From: Chitinophaga varians
GTDB lineage: Bacteria; Bacteroidota; Bacteroidia; Chitinophagales; Chitinophagaceae
Assembly: GCF_014529945.1 (NCBI RefSeq)
Contig: NZ_JACVFB010000002.1
Location: 930,001 to 994,000 of the forward strand
Length of the DNA: 64,000 nt
Direction of reading: 5' to 3'
Both the position numbers and the translations under genes were made by a program. Below, one piece after another: positions 26,506 through 34,882 of this stretch; the first letter of the stretch is position 1; each line of letters begins with the position of its first letter. The notes below the pieces were generated by a model. The model searched no databases and was not told where the DNA came from. It worked only from the letters and a program-made list of their open reading frames with translations.

Positions 26506-28532
26506 TACAGGGTTTCTTTCAGCCAGTTGAAGAATTCACGTTGCCATACGATGGCGTTCTGAGGTTTCAGCACCCAGTGGTTTTCTTCCGGGAAATAGAG
26601 CAGTTTGCTTTTGATGCCTTTCAGCTGTGCCAGCTGGAAGGCTTGCAGGCCCTGCTCGATGGGCACGCGGAAGTCGATACCTCCCTGAATGATCAGGATA
26701 GGCGTGTTCCATTTGTTGGCGTGTTCGCTGGGGTTGAAGTCCTTGTATGCTTTCGCATTGGCGGGGTCCCAGTAGGCGCCGATATCCCAGTTGGCGAACC
26801 ACAGCTCTTCGGTAGTGCCGTACCAGCTTTTCAGGTCGAACAGGCCGTCGTGGGCGATGAAGGTTTTAAAGCGGTTTTCGTGTACGCCTGCCAGCATGTA
26901 AACGGAGTAGCCGCCGTAGCTGGCGCCGATGGCACCGAGGCGTTTTTTATCCACATAACTTTCTTTGCTCACATCATCGATGGCGCTCAGGTAGTCGCGG
27001 ATAGGCTGGCCGCCCCAGTCTTTGCTGATGGAGGCGTTCCATTCCACGCCGTGGCCGGGCATCCCTCTTCTGTTGGGTGCTACCACGATATAGCCCTGAG
27101 AAGCGATCAGCTGGAAGTTCCAGCGGAAAGAATAGAATTGGGAAAGGGCTGACTGCGGGCCGCCCTGGCAATACAGCAGGGTGGGATATTTTTTAGCAGG
27201 ATCGAAGTCGGGCGGGAAGATCACCCATGCCAGCATCTCTTTGCCGTCGGTGGTTTTCACCCAGCGTTTTTCCACTTTGCAGGCGCCGATTTTATCGTAG
27301 GTGCCTTTGTTGACGTTGGTCAGCTGTTGCAGCGTGCCTTTCTGAAGGTCTACGGTAAACAGTTCTGCGGCGTGGTTCATGTCAGTGCGGGTCACGACCA
27401 TGGTGTTGCCGGACTGCGCCACCATGCCGTTGACATCGAAGTCGCCGGCAGTAACCTGGCGTATATGCTTGTCCGTGGTTTGGGCCGGATCTTTCTGCAG
27501 GGCAATTTCCAGCAGTTGCTCGGTACCTTTCAGTACGGCGAGGAAGTAGATTTTTTTACCGTCGTTGCTGAAGCGTACTGCGGAAGCGGTGCCGTCCCAG
27601 CTTTTGGTGAGGTTAGTTTTGGCGCCGGTAGCACGGTTCAGGAGGATGACATCATTTTTGTCTGCTTCGAAACCGTCGTGGGCCATGCTGAGCCAGGTGA
27701 GGTATTTGCCATCCTGACTGAAAGCGGGGGCCATATCGTAGCCCATCATGCCTTCGGAGAGGTTGCGGGTGGCTTTGGTAGCGATGGTGTACTCGTAGAT
27801 ATCCGTATTGGTGCTGATGGCGTAGTCTTTACCAAATTTTTTCTTGCACACATACAGGATGCTTTGGCCATCGGGGCTCCAGATCAGGTCTTCGGCTCCG
27901 CCGTGAGGCATCTGCGGGCAGTCGTGTGGTTCGTCAGCCATAATATCTACCGGTGTACCTATCTCGCCGTTGTTATAGGTAGCATAAAACACGTGGGAGA
28001 AGTTGCCATCTTCCCAGGTATCCCAGTGGCGGTAGTTCAGGTTGTCGTAGATCTGTACGTTCGACTTGGGAAGGTCAGCATAATGATCTACCCCGGAGAT
28101 TTTTTTCACTTTCACCTCTTTGGTAAACATGATGTGTTTGCCATCGGGAGAAATTTTGATGTTTTGCATTTCACCGGTCCCGTTAGTTTTCTGTACGGCG
28201 TTGGAGCCGTCAGCATTCATTTCCCACCATTGGCCTTTGAGGGAGTAGCCAACTTTGCCGCCGGGGAGCACGGCTACATCGCCTTCTCCGCCGGGTGACT
28301 GGGTCAATTGTTTGGGTGCGCCGCCGGTTAGCGGGATGGCATAGAGGTTTCTTTCACTCTTGTTGTCGGCCAGGCTGGGTTGTGACACGCTGAAAATAAC
28401 GGTCTTCCCGTCAGCGCTGATGGCCTCCCCGCTGACTCTGCCGAGTTGCCACAGCAATTCGGGCGTCATTTTGTCCTGGGCTGTTGCCATAGTTGAAATT
28501 AATAGTCCTGTCAGTAAAAATGGTTTATACAT
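26505..28532 (-). CDS. S9-family prolyl-oligopeptidase-type exported peptidase
   Basis: 675 residues from the ATG at 28530-28532, with a signal peptide (YKPFLLTGLLISTMATAQ). Residues about 20-400 form a beta-propeller with repeated SPDGK/ WSPDGQSI / FSQDGKYLTW units. The C-terminal alpha/beta-hydrolase has PTLLYCQGGPQSA, the nucleophile motif GAIGASYGGYSVYM near residue 537, and an EENHWVLKPQN segment with the catalytic His. Such enzymes cleave short peptides in the periplasm, often as dipeptidyl aminopeptidases. An ATG eight codons upstream is possible but would precede the signal peptide poorly. Confidence 0.92.
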   Translation of the reverse strand: MYKPFLLTGLLISTMATAQDKMTPELLWQLGRVSGEAISADGKTVIFSVSQPSLADNKSERNLYAIPLTGGAPKQLTQSPGGEGDVAVLPGGKVGYSLKGQWWEMNADGSNAVQKTNGTGEMQNIKISPDGKHIMFTKEVKVKKISGVDHYADLPKSNVQIYDNLNYRHWDTWEDGNFSHVFYATYNNGEIGTPVDIMADEPHDCPQMPHGGAEDLIWSPDGQSILYVCKKKFGKDYAISTNTDIYEYTIATKATRNLSEGMMGYDMAPAFSQDGKYLTWLSMAHDGFEADKNDVILLNRATGAKTNLTKSWDGTASAVRFSNDGKKIYFLAVLKGTEQLLEIALQKDPAQTTDKHIRQVTAGDFDVNGMVAQSGNTMVVTRTDMNHAAELFTVDLQKGTLQQLTNVNKGTYDKIGACKVEKRWVKTTDGKEMLAWVIFPPDFDPAKKYPTLLYCQGGPQSALSQFYSFRWNFQLIASQGYIVVAPNRRGMPGHGVEWNASISKDWGGQPIRDYLSAIDDVSKESYVDKKRLGAIGASYGGYSVYMLAGVHENRFKTFIAHDGLFDLKSWYGTTEELWFANWDIGAYWDPANAKAYKDFNPSEHANKWNTPILIIQGGIDFRVPIEQGLQAFQLAQLKGIKSKLLYFPEENHWVLKPQNAIVWQREFFNWLKETL

Positions 28533-28684
28533 GATCTGCAAGATGTTTTGGATCACCTAAATGTAGGAAACTACCTGCTGATTCTGCTGGTTTGAGGCAT
28601 TTTTCTGAAGAACAGGATAATATACGGTCATCTTCATATGAGAGAAAAAACAATCTATCACCAGCATCACTGATTAAAAACAAG

Positions 28685-28692
28685 TATTTTTG
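28685..28692 (+). promoter_or_regulatory. Putative -7 promoter box of hflX
   Basis: TATTTTTG matches the Bacteroidota -7 consensus and ends 19 bases before a TTG codon at 28712. It lies downstream of the first in-frame ATG (28592), which argues against that ATG as the start. No good -33 element is seen. Confidence 0.5.
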
Positions 28693-28711
28693 CAGCAAAT
28701 TTTTAAGCACT

Positions 28712-29902
28712 TTGATAGAGAAAAAACAAGTCGTCCAAAAAGAAGAGAAAGCCGTTATTGTAGGGGTCATCACTAAAGACCAGACGGACCGGCAGGTACA
28801 GGAGTTCCTGGACGAGCTGGTGTTTCTGGCGGAAACGGCTGGTGCCACCACTTTAAAACGCTTTACGCAGAAACTGTCCCATCCGGACAGGGCCACTTTT
28901 GTGGGTAAAGGTAAACTGGAAGAGATTCACCAATATATCGCCAGCAGGGACGTGTCGCTGGTCATCTTCGATGATGAGCTGACAGGTTCCCAGATCGCCA
29001 ATATAGAGAAGGTACTGAAGGTAAAAACAATTGACCGCAGCGACCTTATCCTGGACATCTTTGCCCGCCGTGCCCGCACAGCGCAGGCCAAAGTGCAGGT
29101 GGAGCTGGCGCAGTACCAGTACATCCTGCCCCGTTTGCGCGGTATGTGGAGCCACCTGGAACGTCAGGGCGGTGGTATCGGCAGCAGAGGCCCCGGTGAA
29201 ACGGAAATCGAAACGGACCGTCGTATCGTAAAAGACAAGATCGCCCTGTTGCGTAAGCGGCTGGCTGAAATAGACAAGCAGTCCCTGACCCAGCGTAAGG
29301 AACGTGGCGAGTTTATCCGTGTAGCCCTGGTCGGTTATACCAACGTGGGCAAAAGCACCATCATGAACATGCTCAGCAAAAGTGAGGTGTTCGCGGAAAA
29401 CAAACTGTTTGCCACCCTCGACACCACTACCCGTAAAGTGGTGTTTGAACAAACACCTTTCCTGCTCAGTGATACGGTAGGATTTATCCGTAAGCTGCCC
29501 CACCATCTGGTAGAGAGCTTCAAATCCACGCTGGATGAGGTGCGCGAGAGCGATATCCTGTTGCATGTGGTAGATATCTCCCATCCGCAATATGAAGAGC
29601 AGATCGAAGTGGTGAACCGTACGCTGCAGGAGCTGAAAGCTTTTGACAAGCCAACGATCATGGTCTTTAACAAGATGGACCTGTACGAAGCCAATACCTT
29701 TGATAAATGGCTGGAAGAAGATATCAAAAAAGATATCCTGCAGTCGCTCAAACAGAACTGGGACACAAAAACCAACGGCAACACCGTTTTTATCGCCGCG
29801 CTGGAAAGACGCAATGTGGAAGAGCTGCGTAAAACCATCATGGACAAGGTAGCCCAGCTGTACAGAGAACGTTATCCCTACAAAACAGAATTTTTCTATT
29901 AA
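28712..29902 (+). CDS. hflX: GTPase HflX
   Basis: 396 residues if begun at TTG 28712 (reading M-IEKKQVVQKEEKAVIVGVI). The in-frame ATG at 28592 would add 40 residues of low-complexity, non-conserved sequence. The N-terminal HflX domain holds GKGKLEEI and the glycine-rich RQGGGIGSRGPGETEIETDRR. The GTPase domain has G1 GYTNVGKST, G3 DTVGFI, and G4 NKMD. HflX splits or rescues stalled and hibernating ribosomes, especially after heat stress. The stop overlaps the ATG of the next gene (TAATG), so the two are translationally coupled. Confidence 0.92.
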   Translation: MIEKKQVVQKEEKAVIVGVITKDQTDRQVQEFLDELVFLAETAGATTLKRFTQKLSHPDRATFVGKGKLEEIHQYIASRDVSLVIFDDELTGSQIANIEKVLKVKTIDRSDLILDIFARRARTAQAKVQVELAQYQYILPRLRGMWSHLERQGGGIGSRGPGETEIETDRRIVKDKIALLRKRLAEIDKQSLTQRKERGEFIRVALVGYTNVGKSTIMNMLSKSEVFAENKLFATLDTTTRKVVFEQTPFLLSDTVGFIRKLPHHLVESFKSTLDEVRESDILLHVVDISHPQYEEQIEVVNRTLQELKAFDKPTIMVFNKMDLYEANTFDKWLEEDIKKDILQSLKQNWDTKTNGNTVFIAALERRNVEELRKTIMDKVAQLYRERYPYKTEFFY

Positions 29903-30246
29903 TGGCCAAAAAGTACACCTGGCATAAACTCGACGAAGGATATCTGCCACTTGCCGACAATGCGATCCGTGCACAGGAAGTGAACGGAAAGATGATCAGT
30001 GTTGCCCTGCATCAGGGTCAACTGTACGCTTTTGCTCATAAATGCCCGCATGCCGGCGGCATCATGTCCGATGGATTCATCGATGCTGCCGGTAATGTGG
30101 TATGTCCCATACATCGCTATAAGTTCAGCATGAAAAATGGGCACAACTGCAGCGGAGAAGGATATTACCTCAAAACCTACCCGATAGAACAGCGGGAAGA
30201 CGGGCCTTACGTGGGGATGGAAAAGAGCGGTGGCTGGCTCTGGTAG
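29902..30246 (+). CDS. Rieske [2Fe-2S] ferredoxin-like protein
   Basis: 114 residues. The cluster-binding motifs are KCPHAGG (C-x-H) and VVCPIHRYKF (C-x-x-H), with the expected spacing of about 18 residues. There is no membrane anchor, so it is a soluble electron carrier like the small subunit of nitrite reductases or ring dioxygenases. No oxygenase partner is adjacent. It is coupled by a one-base stop/start overlap to hflX. Confidence 0.88.
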   Translation: MAKKYTWHKLDEGYLPLADNAIRAQEVNGKMISVALHQGQLYAFAHKCPHAGGIMSDGFIDAAGNVVCPIHRYKFSMKNGHNCSGEGYYLKTYPIEQREDGPYVGMEKSGGWLW

Positions 30247-30319
30247 CCGCCGGTTTATTTTATTGTTAATTACCCCCGGCAGGTTTTTATCCGTCAACGG
30301 ATGAACGTAACTTTTGCAC

Positions 30320-31978
30320 ATGTTATCGTTACCTGCAACTGTTCGCCCGTTTGCCTTTACCGAGAAGCAGATTTGGGTGTTTATCGTTTTCCTGCTGACT
30401 TTATTGCAGTTCAGCGCCCTTACCGTGCCTATTCTGGAGCCCGATGGTGCGCTCTATGCCGGCGTCGCCAAAACCATGGTGCTGAAACACGACTACCTGA
30501 ACCTCTATGCCGACGGCCACGAATGGCTGGACAAGCCCCACTTCCCTTTCTGGATGGCAGCCCTGAGTTTTCAGTTGTTCGGCTTTCATACCTGGTCGTA
30601 TAAACTGCCCGCCATCCTTTTCCTGTTGATGGGCGCCTGGTATACTTATCGTTTTGCACTTTCCTTATATGGTGATACTACCGCCCGCTGGGCAGTTTGT
30701 ATCCTGCTGACAGCAGAGCATCTTGTGATCTCCAACAATGATGTGCGGGCAGAGCCTTATCTGACGGGACTTATCATTGCGGCCGTATATCATTTTTACC
30801 GCAGCGTTGCACAGCCGTGGCGTTATCATCTGTTGCTGGGCGCATTGTTTACCGCCTGTGCTATCATGACCAAAGGCATCTTCGCCCTGGTGCCCGTAGG
30901 TGCTGCTATCGGCGGACATTTGCTGTTTACGCGTCAGTGGAAACTGATTTTTCAATGGCAGTGGGTGGTGGCGCTGGCATTCATCGCCTTGTTCATCCTG
31001 CCGGAGTTGTTGGCGCTCTATCAGCAGTTTGACCTGCATCCGGAAAAGGTGGTCTTCGGCCATACCGGTGTATCCGGGCTGCGTTTCTTTTTCTGGGACA
31101 GCCAGTTTGGACGTTTTATGAACACGGGGCCTATCAAAGGCGCCGGTGATCCTTTCTTTTTCTTTCACACGCTGCTATGGGCTTTCCTGCCCTGGCCGGT
31201 GATGTTGTATGCTGCGGTGATCATCTTTTTCCGTAAATGGAAACAACAGCCGGAATACTATTGTCTCTGCGGCGCGCTGGCTACTTTTGTATTGTTCTCG
31301 CTGTCGCGTTTTCAGCTACCGCATTACCTCAACATCATTTTTCCTTTTTTCGCTATCCTGACAGCACACTATATCCTGTCGTTGCATACCGCTAAGGGGC
31401 TTCGTTTTTTCCGGACCACGCAGTATACCATTATCATTCTGCTGGCCGTGGCCGGCGTGGTGCTGGACCTGCTGTATAAGCCGGCCATGGGTTATGCGTG
31501 GTTAATCCCTATTGCGGCGCTCATCGTTTTATATATGCTGCTGCATTACTGGCTGGATAAAAGCACCAGAGAAGCGGTGTTTTACCGGACCGTTGCCATG
31601 AGTATTCTGTTGAACCTTTACATCAATACCATATTGTATCCCGATATGATGCAGTACCAGAGCGGCAGTGAGGCAGCGCGTTATGCCAATGCCGCTATTC
31701 CCGGTACGCCGGTGACGCTGTATCAGAACAACTCCTATTCTTTTGAATATTACCTGAACGCGCCGGTGCCGCGCGCCGATACCGCCGCGGCGGGTGTTGT
31801 GTTCACTACGCCGGAAGGGCTGACCACTCTGCGGCAACAAGGATATGACTATACGTTGCTGCGCCGGTTTCCTCATTTTTATATCAGTAAACTGGACATG
31901 CCTTTTGTGCGGAAAGCTACACGTGCCAGTGCCCTCGGAGAAAAAATGCTGGTGAGGGTTAAAAAAGTGTCTCCCTGA
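30320..31978 (+). CDS. GT39/ArnT-like glycosyltransferase, multi-pass membrane protein
   Basis: 552 residues with about 11-12 membrane helices. The first loop has the catalytic-type signature LEPDGALYAGVAKTMVLKHDYL followed by GHEWLDKPHFPFWMAAL, typical of the PMT/ArnT superfamily, which moves sugars from polyprenyl-phosphate donors onto lipids or proteins. A soluble C-terminal part (after about residue 450) resembles the periplasmic domain of ArnT-like enzymes. The acceptor is unknown. The ATG at 30320 is chosen over a TTG six bases upstream. Confidence 0.85.
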   Translation: MLSLPATVRPFAFTEKQIWVFIVFLLTLLQFSALTVPILEPDGALYAGVAKTMVLKHDYLNLYADGHEWLDKPHFPFWMAALSFQLFGFHTWSYKLPAILFLLMGAWYTYRFALSLYGDTTARWAVCILLTAEHLVISNNDVRAEPYLTGLIIAAVYHFYRSVAQPWRYHLLLGALFTACAIMTKGIFALVPVGAAIGGHLLFTRQWKLIFQWQWVVALAFIALFILPELLALYQQFDLHPEKVVFGHTGVSGLRFFFWDSQFGRFMNTGPIKGAGDPFFFFHTLLWAFLPWPVMLYAAVIIFFRKWKQQPEYYCLCGALATFVLFSLSRFQLPHYLNIIFPFFAILTAHYILSLHTAKGLRFFRTTQYTIIILLAVAGVVLDLLYKPAMGYAWLIPIAALIVLYMLLHYWLDKSTREAVFYRTVAMSILLNLYINTILYPDMMQYQSGSEAARYANAAIPGTPVTLYQNNSYSFEYYLNAPVPRADTAAAGVVFTTPEGLTTLRQQGYDYTLLRRFPHFYISKLDMPFVRKATRASALGEKMLVRVKKVSP

Positions 31979-32043
31979 AACCCTTTGTGGTAGCGTGTTT
32001 TCAAACTTTTTTCAAAAATTTTTAAAAAAAGTGGCAATAAGAT

Positions 32044-32073
32044 TTTGCAAAAATGAAATTTTACCTATTTTTG
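32044..32073 (+). promoter_or_regulatory. Promoter of tRNA-Asn
   Basis: TTTG at 32044-32047 and TATTTTTG at 32066-32073, 18 bases apart, form a near-ideal Bacteroidota promoter. Transcription would begin about 28-30 bases before the mature tRNA. Confidence 0.7.
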
Positions 32074-32107
32074 CAATCCCAAATCGCACAAACGATACGG
32101 GAAACAC

Positions 32108-32181
32108 TCCTCCTTAGCTCAGTTGGTTAGAGCATCTGACTGTTAATCAGAGGGTCGCTGGTTCAAGTCCAGCAGGGGGAG
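32108..32181 (+). tRNA. tRNA-Asn (anticodon GTT)
   Basis: 74 bases folding into a full cloverleaf. The acceptor stem TCCTCCT/AGGGGGA has one G-T pair. The D stem is GCTC/GAGC, the anticodon stem TCTGA/TCAGA with loop CTGTTAA, and the T stem GCTGG/CCAGC with loop TTCAAGT. The discriminator base is G, and CCA is not encoded. Confidence 0.96.
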
Positions 32182-32191
32182 CAAAAAGCAA

Positions 32192-32226
32192 AGCAGTTAT
32201 AACGAGCAGTTGTAACTGCTTTTTTG
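32192..32226 (+). terminator. Rho-independent terminator of tRNA-Asn
   Basis: AGCAGTTATAAC (32192-32203) pairs with GTTGTAACTGCT (32209-32220), 12 bp with one G-T pair and a five-base loop. A T run follows at 32220-32225. Confidence 0.9.
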
Positions 32227-32298
32227 TTTTGTACTTGTAGTATGGTTATTGGCTTGTCTGGTGAGCATTCACCTTGATGGCATAACACTTTTTTATAC

Positions 32299-32306
32299 TA
32301 TTTTTG
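32299..32306 (+). promoter_or_regulatory. Putative -7 promoter box of the glycosyltransferase pair
   Basis: TATTTTTG at this position matches the -7 consensus. It overlaps an upstream in-frame ATG at 32304, so the real start must lie further on, at 32367. Confidence 0.5.
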
Positions 32307-32366
32307 TTCCATTCAGGTTCAGAAGCGTTGTACGTGTTTTGGACTACATGCCACAATAATTTGATT

Positions 32367-33116
32367 ATGCAAGAAGGCGGAAACCGAAAGGTGATTACAG
32401 GACCCGGCCCACTCGTTTCTATCATTACCGTTACAAAGAATGCGGCCAGCTGCATAGAGAGCGCTATACAAACTGTATTGGCACAAACCTATCCTAATAT
32501 AGAACATATCATATTGGACGGAGAAAGTACGGATGGCACTGTTGAGATACTCAAAAAGTACAACGACAAAATCGCTTACTGGCGTAGTGAAAAAGACAGC
32601 GGTGTATACGATGCCATGAACAAAGCGGTAAAATATGCCAAAGGCGACTGGGTATTCTTTCTCGGCGCTGACGACACCTTATATCCCGGGTTCAGCAAAA
32701 TAGTGGAAAGATGTTTCACGAAACCCAATTGTATCTATTACGGATGCTGCATCTGGGAAACGCATACAAAAGGATTCAAGTATACTACCTACCGACTGGC
32801 CAAGGAGAACCTCCCTCATCAGGCGATGTTCTATCCTAAAAGCGTTTTTGAAAAATACAGCTACGACGTAAAATATAAAGTACGGGCAGACTATGTGCTG
32901 AACATGCAACTCTGGGCGGATAAAAAATACCGTTTCGAATACTACGATTATCTGATCTCTAACTATGCATCGGGCGGATTTTCAGGACAGGTAGTTGACG
33001 AGCAGTTTGCAAAAGACAGGGTCCGCCTCATTGGAAAGTATCTCGGGATACCCGTGATGCTCCGCTACATGCTGAAGCGCTATAAGTATAAGCGTATAAA
33101 CTATGTCGAATATTAA
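32367..33116 (+). CDS. GT2-family glycosyltransferase
   Basis: 249 residues from the ATG at 32367. The GT-A fold is clear: PLVSIITVTKNAASCIESAI, QTYPNIEHIILDGESTDGT and YDAMNKAVKYAKGDWVFFLGADD, where ADD is in the place of the DxD metal motif. The end resembles WcaA/PglI-type transferases for surface polysaccharide. It lies 9 bases before a GT4 gene, and the two probably act in one glycan pathway. No other polysaccharide genes are beside them. Confidence 0.88.
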   Translation: MQEGGNRKVITGPGPLVSIITVTKNAASCIESAIQTVLAQTYPNIEHIILDGESTDGTVEILKKYNDKIAYWRSEKDSGVYDAMNKAVKYAKGDWVFFLGADDTLYPGFSKIVERCFTKPNCIYYGCCIWETHTKGFKYTTYRLAKENLPHQAMFYPKSVFEKYSYDVKYKVRADYVLNMQLWADKKYRFEYYDYLISNYASGGFSGQVVDEQFAKDRVRLIGKYLGIPVMLRYMLKRYKYKRINYVEY

Positions 33117-33125
33117 CCAATAGCC

Positions 33126-34211
33126 ATGAAAGTCTATTTTGATCATCAGATATTTTCGATGCAGCGCTACGGGGGCATTTCCAGGTATTTTGCCAATATA
33201 TACAACTCCCTGAAAGACCACGGCCATACCGACTGTAAGCTGCTGGTGCTGTACAGCAAGAATGCGTATATCCAGGATCAGAAATTTCCCCTGAGTCCTT
33301 TTTTGGGGGAGAGACTGCTGAAGAAACAACACAAGCTGGATCGCTGGAACAAGCGGTATTCGAAATACATGATCAAGAAGAATGACTTTGATCTGCTCCA
33401 CCCCACTTATTATAATCCGTACTTCCTGAATAAGCTGAAGAAGCCTTTCGTGTTGACGGTGCACGATATGATCCATGAACTCTTTCCGGAGTTTTTTTCA
33501 CCACATGATCATTTTGTGCCGTTTAAGCGGGCTACTATTACCCGGGCAGATCATATCATTGCTATATCTGAATCTACCAAAAGAGACCTGCAGCATATCT
33601 TCAATATACCCGAAGAAAAGATCAGCGTAGTGTACCATGGCTACCAGGAAGGTGGCGCTGTGCAAGCAGATTTTACCCCGCCATTTAAGGACTATGTGTT
33701 GTATGTGGGCGACAGGCCAGGGTATAAGAATTTCGGCCGGATGGTGCAGGCCGTGAAACCTTTGCTGGAAAGATATGACATCAACCTGATCTGCGCCGGC
33801 GGCGGAGGCTTCGGGCAGGCAGAGCAGGAAATGCTGATTCGTGCCGGTATTCAAAACAGGACCAAACAGATTTCGGCCAGCGAGGGAGAATTAAATGCCC
33901 TTTATCAAAAGGCGACCGTTTTCGTATATCCGTCGCTGTATGAAGGTTTTGGCTTGCCGATACTGGAAGCGTTTAAAAATAATTGTCCGGTAGTGATGAG
34001 TAATACCAGCTGCCTCCCGGAAGTGGGTGGCGAAGCGGTTAGCTATTTTGATCCCTACCATATTGATGATATGACCCGTGCTATTGACTCGGTGCTGAAC
34101 AGCAGCGACAAGGCAAACCAACTTCGGGCATCAGGGATACAGCAACTATCCCGCTTTCCCATGGATAAATGCATGAGGGAAACACTGGAGGTGTATAAGA
34201 AATTGATATAA
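33126..34211 (+). CDS. GT4-family glycosyltransferase
   Basis: 361 residues, GT-B fold. The N-terminal part starts MKVYFDHQIFSMQRYGGISRYFANI, typical of this subgroup, with LTVHDMIHELFPEFF. The C-terminal nucleotide-sugar domain has YVLYVGDRPGYKNFGRMVQA and the signature VYPSLYEGFGLPILEAF, including the EX7E glutamates, then PVVMSNTSCLPEVGGEA. It is a cytoplasmic retaining transferase with an unknown sugar. It is cotranscribed with the GT2 gene and has a terminator behind it. Confidence 0.92.
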   Translation: MKVYFDHQIFSMQRYGGISRYFANIYNSLKDHGHTDCKLLVLYSKNAYIQDQKFPLSPFLGERLLKKQHKLDRWNKRYSKYMIKKNDFDLLHPTYYNPYFLNKLKKPFVLTVHDMIHELFPEFFSPHDHFVPFKRATITRADHIIAISESTKRDLQHIFNIPEEKISVVYHGYQEGGAVQADFTPPFKDYVLYVGDRPGYKNFGRMVQAVKPLLERYDINLICAGGGGFGQAEQEMLIRAGIQNRTKQISASEGELNALYQKATVFVYPSLYEGFGLPILEAFKNNCPVVMSNTSCLPEVGGEAVSYFDPYHIDDMTRAIDSVLNSSDKANQLRASGIQQLSRFPMDKCMRETLEVYKKLI

Positions 34212-34219
34212 AGCATCTG

Positions 34220-34245
34220 AAAGGCTTGCTACGGCAGGCCTTTTT
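34220..34245 (+). terminator. Rho-independent terminator of the GT4 gene
   Basis: AAAGGCTTGC (34220-34229) pairs with GCAGGCCTTT (34234-34243) around a TACG loop and is followed by T residues. The T run reaches into the stop codon of the convergent SUFU gene. Confidence 0.85.
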
Positions 34246-34822
34246 ATTTCCCCGTCAGACAGGGCCGGGCCGGGTTCAGGTAATCCAGCTCCTTCTCTTC
34301 AAATAACTGCTCCAACGCTTCACAGCCGTTTTCCACCTTATAGTCCCTCTCTGCTCTGGTGATGGGTATCAGCCAGTAGCAATGAATGGCGTGCTCCCCA
34401 AAGTTGAACAGCTGCAAATCATCTTCATCAAGATAAGGCAAGGATATGAAGGCGTGATCGCAAACGGAGTTATCCAGCCATGGTTGACCAACATTTACCG
34501 TATGGTGGATGTTTAAAGGACGGCCCGTCCGATGGTAGGAAGCACAATAAGTTAATAGCTCCACCAGCTTCTGATCTGCTTTAGGAGATAATACAAACAG
34601 CTCAATCAGATTATCATCCGTTCTGTCGGCAGACATGCCTACGGTGCAATAAATAAAGGCGTTATGGCGCTTATTGGGAGGTATTTCAAGCAGATAGAAG
34701 TCAGGATGGAGTTTCTCCCTCGGCCCTTTATCCAGGATAGCCTTTTTTCCCTCTACACCAAAATAATGCTGGTAATGTTGCGCCAACCGGGCTATGTATT
34801 GTTGCGGATCTGATGCCTGCAT
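34244..34822 (-). CDS. Suppressor-of-fused (SUFU) domain protein
   Basis: 192 residues. The bacterial SUFU pattern is visible: LLEIPPNKRHNAFIYCTVGMS, IELFVLSPKADQKLVELLTYCA, FISLPYLDEDDLQLF and CYWLIPITRAERDYKVENGCEALEQLFEE, then LDYLNPARPCL. This domain is known from animal Hedgehog signalling. In bacteria it is often found as an immunity-like protein in toxin systems (family knowledge). No toxin gene is adjacent here, so it is either solitary or an orphan immunity protein. No signal peptide. Confidence 0.8.
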   Translation of the reverse strand: MQASDPQQYIARLAQHYQHYFGVEGKKAILDKGPREKLHPDFYLLEIPPNKRHNAFIYCTVGMSADRTDDNLIELFVLSPKADQKLVELLTYCASYHRTGRPLNIHHTVNVGQPWLDNSVCDHAFISLPYLDEDDLQLFNFGEHAIHCYWLIPITRAERDYKVENGCEALEQLFEEKELDYLNPARPCLTGK

Positions 34823-34882
34823 ATGGACGATAAACAGTTTTGAAGTGCAATGATAAGTAATTGACTGCCATTCCCCAAAGGC

